Positions 1 to 11,400 of a DNA stretch of 64,000 nucleotides are shown here, in pieces. The translations under genes and the position numbers were made by a program. Where the stretch lies: the NCBI RefSeq assembly GCF_040869045.1, contig NC_090323.1, positions 175,420,083 to 175,484,082 on the forward strand. Reading direction: 5' to 3'. The notes under the pieces are model-generated. The model saw only the letters and a list, made by a program, of their open reading frames with translations, was not told the DNA's origin and made no database searches. Source of the DNA: Eurosta solidaginis (lineage: Eukaryota > Arthropoda > Insecta > Diptera > Tephritidae). Position 1 is the first letter of the stretch. Every line of letters starts with the position of its first letter.

Positions 1-439
1 AGTTTCATTATCCAATTGATGCTGCTCCTGTACGCATAAGTCATGCAATAGACGTTGCAGTGATTGTACTTTTTAGTCAAAGATTTGGAAAAATTTCAAA
101 TTCTTATATAGTAAGCCAATTTACTCTACAGTATTTAAAACATCCATCTCCATGCTCACTCGAATGGCTCATCATAAACAAGCATGCAATTTTAATGATA
201 TATTTATAAGCATTTACCGTTGCATGACAAGTAATTTCTTGACTTTTGCACGCCAAGCTTTATTTGCTTGAAATTTTTCCAATCCAGACATTTGTATTCA
301 GGAAAATTGAAAAAGAGCAACAAACATCCAAGTTATATTTTGTTGAACCACAGCAGACAAGGCGCGGTAATCTTCCAGGGTTTTCGTTACGAAATATCTT
401 TTCCAGATAAGCTTATACCACTTGAGCACGCTACGTTGT
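1..439. other. AT-rich sequence, nothing recognised
   Basis: No open frame longer than about 60 codons looks coding. The minus strand downstream of the CCT7-like fragment stays open for some 45 codons but no longer resembles a chaperonin, so the homology ends near 440. Confidence 0.4.
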
Positions 440-603
440 GTTATTATTTTATCCAATAGTTTCTTAATGGTTGCCCCATCATTTGAAATTGTGGCCTTAC
501 CACTGGAATCAACAATATGCTTGTCCATATTACGTGAACCCAATGTAGTGCGTACAGCGTCCACAATTGAATGCGAGGTATTGATGTTGGATATGATGAA
601 TAT
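440..603 (-). pseudogene. CCT7 (TCP-1 eta)-like exon fragment
   Basis: The minus strand translates to an N-terminal segment of a group II chaperonin subunit, closest in my recognition to CCT eta: SNIN...[10 protein letters not shown], then [12 protein letters not shown] and a KLL stretch. In the family this segment holds the first ATP-binding loop (GP[RK]GMDK) and the NDGATI motif of the equatorial domain. Here the first loop reads GSRNMDK, so the proline and glycine are both lost, and the residue after NDGATI is Lys rather than Met. The similarity covers only about 50 residues: it starts abruptly near 600 and stops near 440, with no GDGTT motif downstream. It lies directly downstream of, and on the same strand as, the TRMT1-like fragment. 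I read it as a captured or duplicated exon piece, not a working chaperonin gene. Confidence 0.65.
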
Positions 604-639
604 TTTTTACATAAAAACTCATGTACCCAATACAAGTTC

Positions 640-2147
640 AGGCATACCACACCTTTAAACGACGACACCTTTTAAACGACGTTGTGTCCAAATCACTTAG
701 CGGTTTTTCTTCTATGATTTGTAGCAATTCTTCAACAAACGTTGGATCATGTATGGGATGCGACCAAAGTGGACCGCCCATCTATATTTGGGAATATAAG
801 AAACAATTTGGTGTGAACTGACGCGCCTTTTTGAACGGACATAACCGTTTAAACGGTTAAGCACCAATTAAGTAAGAAGGAAAAAATTTGATTTATTCGA
901 GTTTAAATACTTAAGTGGGATAGTTGAAACTTACATGATGTTTATCACCGCAATGCGCACAATTTGTATTAACATTTGGTCCAGTTGGTATACCGAATTT
1001 TTCTTCCGCATTGCCTTTATCTGAGATCTTGCTTTTTACAATACCCATAGGCTGTAGCGTATAGGTATCACAACCAGTGCATTGAAATACCATTCATTGT
1101 TTGCTGTGTTCATAATATAAAGATATGGTAAGTAATTGGATTGTGGTAAAAGGCCAAAATGCTGTATACCAACCTCATGCTATATTTACACTTCGCTTGA
1201 CTACTATGCATACGCACAAATACGCGTATATAAAAATTGGCAGAAATGCTCAAAAGTGGCTCAATATATTTTCCATAACGATTAGAGTGCGTTTCAATGC
1301 AATGCAATAGCATACGCAATCCCATCTCATGGCAGCATTTCATACGCAAAGGCACAGAACTATATTTGGCATTGCAGGCTTCAGGCGTATTGCCTGCCAG
1401 CACAGCCATATCATTCGCAGTTACAAGTAATGAATCCCCACTCGTCAGTGATTGTATAGCGCCATCCAGAAAGCGATTCGGACAACCATAAGGATCTAGG
1501 TCTATAACATCGAAACGCTTCTCATATGAAGTTGAAAGGTACATGAGAGTCCTATTGCGAATTTTATTATTGATTATTACAGTTAAATCACTAGCTATTG
1601 ATTCGTATATCAAACCTACATTGCATCCCCTTCGCTTGGCACAATTAAATGTTCCACTCCATTGTGTCGCATATTTACGCTAATGGAATCTACTGCCACC
1701 TTAGATAGATCATTTGCAACAATTTCACGCACGCCTGCTACTTCTTTTGCATAACTTATGCTACGTAAACTTGTTGCAGCAAGCGCTTCCAATATTCGCA
1801 GTCCATCGTCGTATTTTACACCACCAGCCGTGTATGGTTTCTTGTCATTAGCATTGCTTGCTTTCCTTTGTATTTTGTGGATTTTTATGCGCCGGCGCTT
1901 CCCGCTCTCTTATCAACCGTTTTTGAGTATACATTAAGTACTGAAATACTTAAATCACGATTAAATTCGTGTACTGGATTGTAGAATACGGCCCCGCCGG
2001 CAATAATTTCTGTAGTGCTTTCTTTGATCACACGTTCGGGTGCTTTGTCGTTCGTAGCGATCTGTTAATTCATAAAATTTAGGGCGATTTTGTTAATAAC
2101 GCGAAACATATATTTACCTTATTTTCAGATATTTCCTCAACTTCCAT
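640..2147 (-). pseudogene. TRMT1-like tRNA (guanine26-N2)-dimethyltransferase, decayed copy
   Basis: Five exon-like blocks on the minus strand follow the order of eukaryotic Trm1, which makes m2,2G26 in tRNA. Blocks: 2147-2118 (short start), 2061-1620 (FYNPVHEFNRDLSI, then GLRILEALAATSLRS and VANDLS), 1551-about 1175 (FDVIDLDPYGCP, DMAVLAGNTPEAC, LLSISANFYIRVFVR), 1103-935 (the CTGC and CAHCG zinc-binding block), and 781-about 650 (MGGPLWSHPIHD). The DLDPYG methyltransferase motif is intact. Introns are short and GT-AG (1619-1552, 934-782), so this is a genomic and not a processed copy. Lesions: two frame changes within the second block (about 1830-1920), an in-frame TGA at 1094-1096 just before MVFQC, and a scrambled C-terminus near 650 with a short local duplication. 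Sequencing error cannot be excluded, but the sum points to a pseudogene. Confidence 0.75.
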
Positions 2148-3088
2148 TTTGGCTTTAAACTGCTGTGTATCCAAGTTTTTGTTATCAGCTGTTCGGTGGT
2201 GGCATACGTTGGCTGCTGCTTTCGTTGAACAGTGAATCGTGGAAACTGTTTCAACAGAGGAAATATTTAAGCATTAAAGATGCACAACACTGTTTTTTTA
2301 TAAATCAACGATGATAGCCAGCCTTGGGAGGTTGTTGCTGCTGCTATCGTGGCCTTGCATTACCCGGTTGCTGTTGTGGTATATACCTTGGTATAACTGG
2401 ATGTGGCGTCATTGCCCCACCTGGTCCAGTTGATGCGGACCACGAACAACAACCACCACGACCTACACTGTTTGGGTTCACTTTGCTGCTGCAAACACAC
2501 CTCCGTCACAATAATTAATGGAGACCATGGAGGGGTATCTCAACAAGAGAGGCTATTTTATTGCACACATAGCCGTTTTTTTACACCGAATTTTCTAATC
2601 TTTTTTTTTCAATTTTGGATAATAAATCTTAATGGTAACAAGAATTTTTTTCTTGTAAGTATGTGGAAATCAAAATTTACTATTCTGCATTAGAATTGCT
2701 CACGATTATTTATACTATGCTATTACATATTTCACTTTCTTTCTTTATAAACATGCACACATTGATATGAGTTTTTTGCTAAAACACACTTTAGTAGACC
2801 AAAAAATATTAAAGAATGCGTATATTAATTTCTGCAAAATGTAAATCACACAAATTGAAAAAATTTTCCACTTTTCTGCAGAATTAGAAATGGCGGATTT
2901 TTCGCACGCAAAAATTACGTATTTTGCTATCCCTATGAAAATAATAGGTGCGAGAGAGCACGATACATTGTGGGAAAGCAAAATTTGTCAGCATGCTATT
3001 TAATTTGCACAATTTTTCATTCCAAATCGTCACCCCTGTCAAAAATTCGTTTGGCTGTGTGCGTTTTTGGTCACACGATTTTTGCAGG
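2148..3088. other. Upstream of TRMT1-like copy; Gln/Pro/Gly-rich minus-strand stretch
   Basis: At 2520-2310 the minus strand reads a Gly-rich then Pro/Gln-rich stretch (GPGGAMTPHPVIP, PQQQPGN) interrupted by one stop. It could be the tail of another gene fragment, but I do not recognise the protein. The rest, to 3088, is AT-rich and shows no gene. Confidence 0.3.
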
Positions 3089-3096
3089 GTATATAG

Positions 3097-3439
3097 CAGG
3101 CATGCTTAACCAACGAACCGATATCATTTCGTTAATATAATTAACGTTAATAAACGAAACGAATTGACAAACAAATTACATGGAGTTTGTGTGTGTATGC
3201 CCGATCGCTGTTACCATCTTATGGCTTCACCAGGGCTATAGCATTGCCAGCACAATTCAAACCGTAAGTTTCACGTTTTTGTTAACGTTTTTAACGTTAA
3301 CGAAAGCTTTTCGTTTCGGTTAAAAACGAGATACAATTTATCATGATAATTTCTTTATCGAGAATATTTCGAAGAGTTTCAACGGAAACGGTGGAAATTT
3401 TTTGAAAAACGATTAGCTTAACGTTAAGGTGCATCCCTG
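3097..3439 (+). mobile_element. hAT-like MITE, internally deleted copy (343 bp)
   Basis: It starts CAGGCATGCTTAACCAACG and ends ...CTTAACGTTAAGGTGCATCCCTG, giving imperfect inverted ends of the CAGGSATGC type. Flanks are GTATATAG (3089-3096) and CTATATAG (3440-3447), an 8-bp target duplication with one mismatch. Compared with the 590-bp copies it lacks about 250 bp between the palindromic CGAAACGAA block and ACAAACAAATTACATGG. It has no coding capacity. An empty version of the insertion site is seen in the paralogous flank at 55501. Confidence 0.85.
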
Positions 3440-3447
3440 CTATATAG

Positions 3448-3791
3448 TTTGGCAGCTTAAATAGAGCTTATGTTGCGAATAGAGTGGAAGGTAGTGGACT
3501 AGGCAGTCGAATGTCATATAATGAAGGAATTGATGTTCGGAGTTTTTTCAAAATTTTCCCGAAATTCTGAATCACAAAAGGGAGTGTACTTAAATACGAA
3601 AATGAAAAAATGTAGTTAAGTTTTGGTCCTTTTTTGGCAGTAGATTTTCATTTTAAAAATGTAATGTACAAACCAATGTTCATTCTATTACTTTTTTAGC
3701 AGGAGATTTTCATTTTAAAAATGTAATATATAAACCAATGTTCCTTCTATTACTCATTTTATCTATGGAGCTTCACATGCACTTTTTAAAA
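3448..3791. repeat. Flank shared with 55.5 kb plus local 62-bp tandem duplication
   Basis: 3440-3550 is nearly identical to 55502-55612 (TTTGGCAGCTTA, then GTGGACTAGGCAGTCGAATG). Further on, a 62-bp unit starting AGATTTTCATTTTAAAAATG occurs at 3642 and again at 3704. No gene is evident. Confidence 0.7.
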
Positions 3792-4499
3792 AACGTGTTA
3801 CGGTCTGCTGCTACGGTCTACGGCTACGATCCACTTGGGAGCGTGTTCACGCGAACACACCTAGCGATGTGGCGATAAAAAATATCGAAAACAAGAAAAA
3901 GACAGACCTGCCATCACGAGAGAAGAAAGGCAACGAGTTTCCGGCCGTATACACACGAAGAAAGAAAAAAATTTTTGGTAAGAAATAAAAAAAATCGAGA
4001 AAATCGCACGAGACACCAAAAAGATGATGGTGGTAAAACGTATTCACCTATTGTATTTATAAATGATTATTGGAACTCACAACGTGAACATTTTCCCCAT
4101 CAATGAAACAACGCCAGAATTAGATTTGCATTTAACCTATCACCCATTAGGCATGTTCAAGTGGCAATTGTATGCAGCGCAGCAAATGTAAAAAAATTGG
4201 GTGGTAATAAATCTTAACCTAGTGAGGACACTACCACCGGCGTAAAGGCCAGCACGAAGCTTTATCGCCACCTGGGTCATTTGGTCACCTGGGACCACAG
4301 CGCCAACCGCCACCAAAGGTGCCTACTATTACCACGGGCATCACCATCGGTAGTACCTCCCCCAACTCCTTCATAAGCGCAACAACCATCAGACGTACCG
4401 CCACACCAGTTGCAACGCACGTAGCGGGGCCACGTACATAGGCTTGCGGCCACTAATGTTAACACCTACAACAGGCGGTACCACCGACACCAATACTAG

Positions 4500-4705
4500 C
4501 CGCATCTTTATCAGCTGCGTCCATACCGGCGATAATACAACTAGCGCATCTTTATTAGATGCGTCCATACCGGCGATAATACTACTAGCGCATCTTTATT
4601 AACTGCGTACATACCGGCGAAAATACTACTAGCGCATCCTTATTAGATGCGTTCATACCGGCTATAACAATACTAGCGCAACCCTTATCAGCTACGACCA
4701 GATGG
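4500..4705 (+). repeat. 44-45-bp minisatellite within the 5' LTR
   Basis: About five units of the form CGCATC-TTTATTAGATGCG-TCCATACCGGCGATAATACTACTAG. Each unit carries a small inverted repeat (CGCATCT...AGATGCG). The same array sits in the 3' LTR at about 9166-9370 with unit-level substitutions. Confidence 0.85.
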
Positions 4706-6355
4706 GCTACAATAAACCAGCTACAATGACAATCACAGGGCAGCGAATATAGGCCTGCGGCCAGTCCAATTGCGATAACGAACATCAGCGGTTAAGCGGT
4801 GAGTTCGTTCCATTACTGAACTAAAATTATGTAATTGTAGCCTTAACCTTGTCTTTTAAAATTATATTTTTGACTCCGCAACATTATATAATGTCAATAT
4901 ACCAACATACTCAAGTTTAAGGCTATCACCCTAGTGTATAATTAAAGCGAATGTGAATACGAATGCAATATGCACAATGCCCAAAGGAAATGAAAAGTTT
5001 AGAAAAAAAGGCAATTCTTGTTGTGCGTTCAAAATTGTTGCATACAAAAAAAAATTACCCAACAAAAAAACAAAGCATATCTTAATGGTCATAGGTGTGC
5101 AATTTATACTGCCTGTGAAACAAAAAAAAAGTGTTTCAGGTATTAAAATTTGCTTTGCGTTACGGTAGAATTTTACTATTACGTTTTTTAATTGATGCAA
5201 TCGTTGCGGATATGATTTTGGAATGAGCAAAAAGTGTTGATATTGTTTCGGTAAGGAATAAAGTTTTATTGGTAATTCAAGTTCAGTTGCATTATCAGTT
5301 AAAATGCATTAAATCTATATTAAGAGACGCAGATAACAAGTAATGCGGATTAGCTTGCGTTATCAAAACAAATACTTTTTTTGTATACATTTTTGTTGAC
5401 TGAGTTGAACTAAACCCGAAACAATACCAACCCTGACTGTTACATGTAAAACAGTTTACGTTTCACTTGAACAAGTAAAACGATTTCATTAATTGTACTA
5501 TAAGTTTAAAAGGTTCATGTTTTACCTGAACTTGTAAAACAATTTCGTCGAGTTTACAATAAATTTAAAAGTTCACCTTCTGCCTGAACAGGTGAATGAC
5601 TCCGGAAAATTTTCCAGGAATTTAAAAGCTTACGTTTTACTTGAACTTGTGAAACAATATTTTTTTGAGGGGTAGGATTTACCCCAAGTTTAGTCCTAGT
5701 TGCGTTTTTAACAAATTTCTTAGTGCATAGTACATGTTAGTGTCATTATACTATGTGTAATACCAAATTGATGTTCTGTTAAACTAAAAGTAAGTCTAAT
5801 ACAACAACCTATTAATTTTGTAAGGGGGCCCCAAATATCAGAAGTTGTATACAAACTGTACAGCCCTAAGATAGGTTTGTAAAAACAAAAAAAAAAAGAG
5901 AAAAGGGCATTTAACCAAATGTCTACAAAAAAAAAAGGATTTTTTTTATTACACATATAGTATAGTATATTATAAAACAAACCAATTATTATTACTTTCA
6001 ATGGACCGTCGCAAAACGCGGCTCACAATAAATTTTTCTAAAAACTTACAAACAGGAATAGAGTTCCTCTTTAATTAGGCTCGCATTTTCGATTGCTATA
6101 TTTTTTTTTTAAATTATTTATAAGCATAAATATATTCAGAAACCTTGCAGTAAGAAAAGAAAAAGAAAAGCTATGTTAGTAATAATGAATATTGAATAAA
6201 TTTGTTAACAATATGGGAATGCTGGCGTCACCATTCATTTAGAGAGCACGTAGGGTGAACAGGTAAGGGGCCACCGAAATTTAGGTGCGTCGGTGGCCAT
6301 GGATTTTTGAGGGTGGGACAAGCACGGGGCGTCGCAACAACACCCGCGGCGCCCC

Positions 6356-6366
6356 TCTATATATTC
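6356..6366 (+). promoter_or_regulatory. TATA-like box in 5' LTR
   Basis: CTATATATTC follows a GC-rich block (CCCGCGGCGCCCC) about 430 bp before the LTR end. This is a plausible core promoter that would put the R region in the last 400 bp of the LTR. The equivalent in the 3' LTR is at 11022-11032. Position and sequence only; no transcript evidence. Confidence 0.45.
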
Positions 6367-6787
6367 GGCCCTTTTTGTTTATTTTCCTTTTGGTTCTTTT
6401 ATTTTATTTTCAGCAGTTTTTTTTTGAATTTTGATTTCAGAGTAGTAACCGGTCATGTCCGGTTCGGTAATTTTTTTTTGCGTCAGTTTTTTTTTGAATT
6501 TGAATTTAAATTTTTGAATGTTAACGGTCTGTCCGTGACATCCGGTTCGGCCGGATGTTGTTTTATTTTGTATTGATAAGCGTTTTGAGTCGGTCTCTGC
6601 GCTTCTGTCGGTTTTTTTTGAATTTGACAGCTGTTCGTTTTGATAGGCATGATAGGAACTTTTTTCTGCTTATGGCGCAGGAACAGTAAGGTTGGCAAGG
6701 ACCCGCCCCAGCCGACAATGACTAGCCACTGTGCACCACCACATCATGCCGACCGCCTTCCTTACTGCTTCCACCAAAGATGCGTAT

Positions 6788-7180
6788 CCATAACAGATGG
6801 CGCCCAACGGGATTTGGTGCCCGAGGCGCTGTCGCGCTGGTCATTCCGGGTCAACTTGTGAAGTTGACCATCCCACCAGTCCGAGGTGAGCAGCCGCAGG
6901 AGCAGCCACCTGCGTTGCGGTGGGATGGTTAGATGGATCAAGTTGTCCGGAGTGATCATCGTTGACAGTTGCTGAGGGCGCCATAACAGATGGCGCCCAA
7001 CGTGGTTCCTGAGGCGCCGAGTGCGAGGGTCACTCCAGGTCAACTTGTGAAGTTGACCATCCCACCAGTCCGAGTGAGCAGCCACAGGAGCTGTCACCTA
7101 CGTTGCGGTGGGATGGTTGGACGGATCAGGGTGTCCGGAGTGATCATCGTCTCCGGTAGCTGAGGGATCCACGAGACTTA
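6788..7180 (+). repeat. 193-bp tandem duplication containing LTR end, PBS and hairpins
   Basis: CCATAACAGATGGCGCCCAACG-type sequence starts at 6788 and again at 6981. Each unit continues with GTCAACTTGTGAAGTTGAC (a perfect 8-bp hairpin with a 3-nt loop) and then a long hairpin closed by CCATCCCACC/GGTGGGATGG. The second unit is diverged by scattered substitutions. Confidence 0.85.
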
Positions 7181-8430
7181 ACGTCAGTTATCGGGATTTT
7201 GTATTCACCCGATGAGGCAGTGCTGCACGCACTTTATTTTTTTTTGTAGATTTGGGGGTTTTTTATTTTCCCGGAATGTGGTCCGTTAGTCGGCTTAGGT
7301 ATATATATGTCCGCTAATTGGGGTTTTTTTGTAAAGTAATTTTTTTTTTAGTTTATCTGCCGAATTTGTGTTGTCCGGTGTGAGAGTGTGTGTGTGTGTA
7401 TTAGAAGGACCCCAGCTCATCCCACGTCTCAGGTGGTACCATAGAATACCACCTGGATTGTGACGGGTTGAGCTGGGATTCAAAGTGGCACTCCTCCCTG
7501 TCCCACCAGTCTGGGGAGCCGCTCTTGAAGCGCTCCACCCATTGCGGCGGAGGCAGGAGGGGTGTCCCGGGTGAATGGACGGGAGGCCTCAGCACCCCCA
7601 GCCAGTCCCACTAGCGCGTCCCCAGAGACCGCCTCTGCGTTGCGGCTGGATGTGTTGGGACCAACCTGTGTGTGTAGGAAATTGACCCTAGTGGCCCCAA
7701 CCAGTCACAGAGGTAGGTCCTTAAGACCCCCTTATGCGTTGCGGTTGGGAGCACTAGGGACGAGTATGAATGAATTTGTGTTGTTTTTGTTTTTTTCTGT
7801 GGTCCTACTGCCTTCGAAGGGGATGCCAGCATTCTCATCACACCCCTTCCGGGAGTAATGGTAATTTTTTTTACCAAGATTTTTTTAAATAAATTTTTTT
7901 TTATTTTTTTTTTAAACTTACAATTTTTTTTTGTTTGGGCGTTTTGGCGGTCGGGGACATCTCGCCCAGTATCCTCCCCGATCACTGACCTCATAGGATG
8001 TTCACGCGCGTACTCACCGAGCACCGTGAACACCCTGGCAGTCCACACTTAGGTCGGACTAGCCTTTCGGAGTTTTGACGAGTTCTCCAGATCAAAATGT
8101 CTACACCTTTTTTTTTTGATTTTGCATTCCTGTGGGAGCGATACCCACTAGAAATCATCTTTCGGAGTTTTGACGAGTTCTCCATAACAAATGTCTAATT
8201 GCCGCAAAGCCCTTTTAACTAGGAAACAGAAATTATTCCCAACTTGACTTATTTTTTTTTTGATGAACCTATGTTGCCCGGCTAGCTTCGTAGTAGGACT
8301 TAGAGACTCTTATCTCAGGGGTGAGTCGTGCCCCACGTTGCTTGTCGTCGTAGATCCCTGGCAGTAGCTTCCCACAGATGATCCGGTTTCCTGTTCTCTT
8401 CATCGTCAGGTCTCCAAAGCGAAGCAGGTT
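6796..8430 (+). other. Non-coding interior of the LTR element with hairpin family
   Basis: No ORF here resembles a retroviral protein. Instead there are repeated structures: 6868-6928, 7057-7116, 7598-7649 and 7696-7749 share a core in which a pyrimidine arm followed by AGTC pairs with a purine arm preceded by GCGTTGCG or a one-base variant. A compound hairpin lies at 7411-7477 (outer 9-bp CCCAGCTCA/TGAGCTGGG, inner 8-bp AGGTGGTA/TACCACCT). A short direct repeat TTTCGGAGTTTTGACGAG occurs near 8066 and 8160. A weak purine-rich tract (AAAGCGAAGCAGG) precedes the 3' LTR. Confidence 0.75.
6798..6809 (+). other. Primer binding site, tRNA-Lys type
   Basis: TGGCGCCCAACG begins two bases after the LTR end. 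This 12-mer is the start of the complement of the tRNA-Lys 3' end used by many gypsy-like and retroviral elements. The match breaks after ACG (GGATTT follows). A second copy of the LTR end plus PBS lies 193 bp downstream and matches slightly further (ACGTGG). Confidence 0.8.
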
Positions 8431-11400
8431 TGTTACGGTCTGCTGCTACGGTCTACGGCTACGATCCACTTGGGAGCGTGTTCACGCGAACACACCTAGC
8501 GATGTGGCGAAAGTGGCGATAAAAAAATATCGAAAACAAGAAAAAGACAGACCTGCCATCACGAGAGAAGAAAGGCAACGAGTTTCCGGCCGTATACACA
8601 CGAAGAAAGAAAAAAATTTCTGGTAAGAAATAAAAAAAATCGAGAAAATCGCACGAGTTTCCGGCCAAATAGACACCAAAAGGATGATGGTGGTAAAACG
8701 TATTCACCTATTGTATTTATAAATGATTATTGGAACTCACAACGTGAACATTTTCCCATCAATGAAACAACGCCAGAATTAGATTTGCATTTAACCTATC
8801 AACCATTAGGCATGTTCAAGTGGCAATTGTATGCAGCGCAGCAAATGTAAAAAAATTGGGTGGTAATAAATCTTAACCTAGTGAGGACACTACCACCGGC
8901 GTAAAGGTCAGCATGAAGCTTTATCGGCACCTGGGTCATTTGGTCACCTCGGACCACAGCGCCAACCGCCACCAAAGGTGCCTACTATTACCTCGGGCAT
9001 CACCATCGGTAGTACCTCCCCCAACTCAGCGCAACCACGAGCGCAACAACCGTCAGACGTACCGCTACACCAGTTGCAACGCACGTAGCGGGGCCACGTA
9101 CATAGGCTTGCGGCCACTAATGTTAACACCTACAACAGGCGGTACCACCGACACCAATACTAGCCGCATCTTTATCAGCTGCGTCCATACCGGCGATAAT
9201 ACTACTAGCGCATCTTTATTAGATGCGTCCATACCGGCGATAATACTACTAGCGCATCTTTATTAACTACGTCCATACCGGCGAAAATACTACTAGCGCA
9301 TCCTTATTAGATGCGTTCATACCGGCTATAACAATACTAGCGCAACCCTTATCAGCTACGACCAGATGGGCTACAATAAACCAGCTACAATGACAATCAC
9401 AGGGCAGCGAATATAGGCCTGCGGCCAGTCCAATTGCGATAACGAACATCAGCGGTTAAGCGGTGAGTTCGTTCCATTACTGAACTAAAATTATGTAATT
9501 GTAGCCTTAACCTTGTCTTTTAAAATTATATTTTTGACTCCGCAACATTATATAATGTCAATATACCAACATACTCAAGTTTAAGGCTATCACCCTAGTG
9601 TAGAATTAAAGCGAATGTGAATACGAATGCAATATGCACAATGCCCAAAAGAAATGAAAAGTTTAGAAAAAAAAAGGCAATTCTTGTTGTACGTTCAAAA
9701 TTGTTGCATACAAAAAAAAATTACCCAACAAAAAAACAAAGCATATCTTAATGGTCATATGTGTGCAATTTATACTGCCTGTGAAACAAAAAAAGTGTTT
9801 CAGGTATTAAAATTTGCTTTGCGTTACGGTAGAATTTTACTATTACGTTTTTTAATTGATGCAATCGTTGCGGATATGATTTTGGAATGAGCAAAAAGTG
9901 TTGATATTGTTTCGGTAAGGAATAAAGTTTTATTGGTAATTCAAGTTCAGTTGCATTATCAGTTAAAATGCATTAAATCTATATTAAGAGACGCAGATAA
10001 CAAGTAATGCGGATTAGCTTGCGTTATCAAAACAAAGACTTTTTTTGTATACATTTTTGTGCACTGAGTTGAACTAAACCCGAAACAATACCAACCCTGA
10101 CTGTTACATGTAAAACAGTTTACGTTTCACTTGAACAACTAAAAAGATTTCATTAATTGTACTATAAGTTTAAAAGGTTCATGTTTTACCTGAACCTGTA
10201 AAACAATTTCGTCGATTTTACAATAAATTTAAAAGTTCACGTTCTTCCTGAACAGGTGAATGACTCCGCAAAATTTTCCAGGAATTTAAAAGCTTACGTT
10301 TTACTTGAACTTGTGAAACAATATTTTTTTGAGGGGTAGGATTTACCCCAAGTTTAGTCCTAGTTGCGTTTTTAACAAATTTCTTAGTTCATAGTACATA
10401 TTAGTGTCATTATACTATGTGTAATACCAAATTGATGTTCTGTTAAACTCAAAGTAAGTCTAATACAACAACCTATTAATTTTCTAAGGGGGCCCCAAAT
10501 ATCAGAAGTTGTATACAAACTGTACAGCCCTAAGATAGGTTTGTAAAAACAAAAAAAAAAAGAGAAAAGGGCATTTAACCAAATTTCTACAAAAAAAAAA
10601 AAGGATTTTTTTTATTACACATATAGTATAGTAGATTATAAAACAAACCAATTATTATTACTTTCAATGGACCGTCGCAAAACGCGGCTCACAATAAATT
10701 TTTCTAAAACCTTACAAACAGGAATAGAGTTCCTCTTTAATTAGGCTCGCATTTTCGATTGCTATATTTTTTTTTTTAAATTATTTATAAGCATAAATAT
10801 ATTCAGAAACCTTGTAGTAAGAAAAGAAAAAGAAAAGCTATGTTAGTAATAATGAATATTGAATAAATTTGTTAACAATATGGGAATGCTGGCGTCACCA
10901 TTCATTTAGAGAGCACGTAGGGTGAACAGGTAAGGGGCCACCGAAATTTAGGTGCGTCGGTGGCCATGGATTTTTGAGGGTGGGACAAGCACCGGGCGTC
11001 GCAACAACACCCGCGGCGCCCCTCTATATATTCGGCCCTTTTTGTTTATTTTCCTTTTGGTTCTTTTATTTTATTTTCAGCAGTTTTTTTTTTGAATTTT
11101 GATTTCAGAGTAGTAACCGGTCATGTCCGGTTCGGTAATTTTTTTTGCGTCAGTTTTTTTTTTGAATTTGAATTTAAATTTGAATGTTAACGGTCTGTCC
11201 GTGACATCCGGTTCGGCCGGATGTTGTTTTATTTTGTATTGATAAACGTTTTGGGTCGGTCTCTGCGCTTCTGTCGGTTTTTTTTTTAATTTGACAGCTG
11301 TTCGTTTTGATAGGCATGATAGGAACTTTTTTCTGCTTATGGCGCAGGAACAGTAAGGTTGGCAAGGACCCGCCCCAGCCGACAATGACTAGCCACTGTG

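Larger units (their letters stand above)
3796..6795 (+). repeat. 5' LTR (3000 bp)
   Basis: Terminal TGTTA...TAACA is a 5-bp inverted repeat. Relative to the 3' LTR it lacks short segments, for example AAAGTGGCGAT-type sequence near 3872 and TTTCCGGCCAAAT near 4008. It contains a 44-45-bp minisatellite (about 4500-4705), several A- and T-runs, and a TATA-like motif near the 3' end. Confidence 0.9.

Noticed and set aside
2324..2693. Cys-rich and His-rich plus-strand ORFs
   Set aside because: They come from a CTG/GGT-rich low-complexity stretch; the minus strand gives a more protein-like Pro/Gln-rich reading.
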